From assembly GCA_019247255.1 (NCBI GenBank), contig JAFAPJ010000475.1:1-5757 (forward strand): a DNA stretch of 5,757 nt, written 5' to 3'. Below are positions 5,327-5,757 of the stretch, piece after piece (the stretch's first letter is position 1; each line of letters starts with the position of its first letter). Below the pieces are notes generated by a model. That model made no database searches, was not told the DNA's origin, and saw only the letters and a list, made by a program, of their open reading frames with translations. Made by a program: the position numbers and the translations under genes. Source of the stretch: Methylobacteriaceae bacterium. GTDB lineage: Bacteria; Pseudomonadota; Alphaproteobacteria; Rhizobiales; Beijerinckiaceae.

Positions 5327-5757
5327 GCGGCGTCGCGGCGCGCCATCGCGGCGATGACGATCGAGGCCGCCCGCTCGGACGGCGTCGTCGGCCCGCCGGA
5401 TTCCATGATCGCGTCGAGGCGGCCGAACGCCTCGACCTGCCGGCGCCGCTCGGGCGTGTCGGTGAGAAGCGGGAGGAGCGTGTCGGCAAGCTTCTTCGGG
5501 GTGCAATCCCATTGCACGCGCTCAGGCACGACGTTCTCGCCGAGCACGAGGTTCGCGAGCACGATCGTGGGCACGCGGATCAGGTACTTGAGCTGCTCCT
5601 CGAGCTTCGAGACCTTGTAGGCGACGACCATCGGGACGCCCGCGAGCGCGAGCTCGAGCGTGACGGTACCCGATGCGGCAAGCGCCGCGCGCGCTCGACG
5701 GAAGGCGGAAAGCTTCGCGGCTTCACCCGTTACGATCTCGGGCGTAACCATCCAACG
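5323..5757 (-). CDS. lpxB: Lipid-A-disaccharide synthase, C-terminal part, truncated by window edge
   Basis: This is the last 144 residues of LpxB, a peripheral inner-membrane glycosyltransferase (family GT19). LpxB joins UDP-2,3-diacylglucosamine to 2,3-diacylglucosamine-1-phosphate to make the lipid A disaccharide. The frame stays open to the window edge (reading R-W-M-V-T-P-E...), so the ATG at 5751 is internal and the true start is outside. Recognisable conserved blocks are ASGTVTLELALAGVPMVVAYK, the nucleotide-sugar site region, and then VPTIVLANLVLGENVVPE and QWDCTPKKLADTLLPLL. The protein ends in a normal-length tail after AMARRDAA. LpxB is usually about 380-395 residues, so about 240-250 are missing. 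Stop codons of lpxB and gltA face each other 12 bases apart. In related genomes lpxB closes the lpxD-fabZ-lpxA-lpxI-lpxB cluster, which would lie beyond the right edge; that is expectation, not seen. Confidence 0.95.
   Translation of the reverse strand, partial: RWMVTPEIVTGEAAKLSAFRRARAALAASGTVTLELALAGVPMVVAYKVSKLEEQLKYLIRVPTIVLANLVLGENVVPERVQWDCTPKKLADTLLPLLTDTPERRRQVEAFGRLDAIMESGGPTTPSERAASIVIAAMARRDAA

Noticed and set aside
5323..5751. ATG at 5751 on the - strand as the start of lpxB
   Set aside because: The frame continues to the window edge and the visible part corresponds only to the C-terminal third of LpxB.

Overview
The window is a GC-rich chromosomal segment, roughly two-thirds or more G+C. 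Its protein sequences look alphaproteobacterial, most likely order Hyphomicrobiales (Rhizobiales): the citrate synthase, the LpxB C-terminus and the RNase R all carry wording typical of that group. I can support the order, not a genus. It looks like core, vertically inherited sequence. I see no mobile elements, tRNA or rRNA genes, CRISPR arrays or phage genes.

Left part (2-3913, + strand): a tightly packed operon of four genes. It runs from the 3' two-thirds of an RNase R gene (rnr), through a small DUF983 zinc-ribbon/membrane protein and a Nudix hydrolase with an interrupted Nudix box, to a 12-helix MFS transporter. Each junction is a 4-base stop/start overlap (ATGA, TTGA, GTGA), so translation of the four is probably coupled. 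The window starts inside rnr, so the operon promoter is outside it.

Middle (3914-4023): a 110-base intergenic region, the only one of any length. It holds repeated TGAACG words and an 8-base perfect inverted repeat (CTTTCACG / CGTGAAAG) whose right arm runs into the ribosome binding site of gltA. A GC-rich hairpin just before it, at the end of the MFS gene, may limit read-through.

Right part (4024-5757): a complete gltA (type II, NADH-sensitive-type hexameric citrate synthase, entry enzyme of the TCA cycle) on the + strand. It converges, with a 12-base gap, on the 3' end of lpxB (lipid-A-disaccharide synthase) on the - strand, which runs off the window end.

The four left genes do not form an obvious pathway; they combine RNA turnover, nucleotide-derivative clean-up and export. 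gltA and lpxB are independent housekeeping genes. I did not find a convincing new system. The best second-look items are the dyad in the gltA leader, a roughly 120-base stretch of atypical composition inside gltA, and the split Nudix box.
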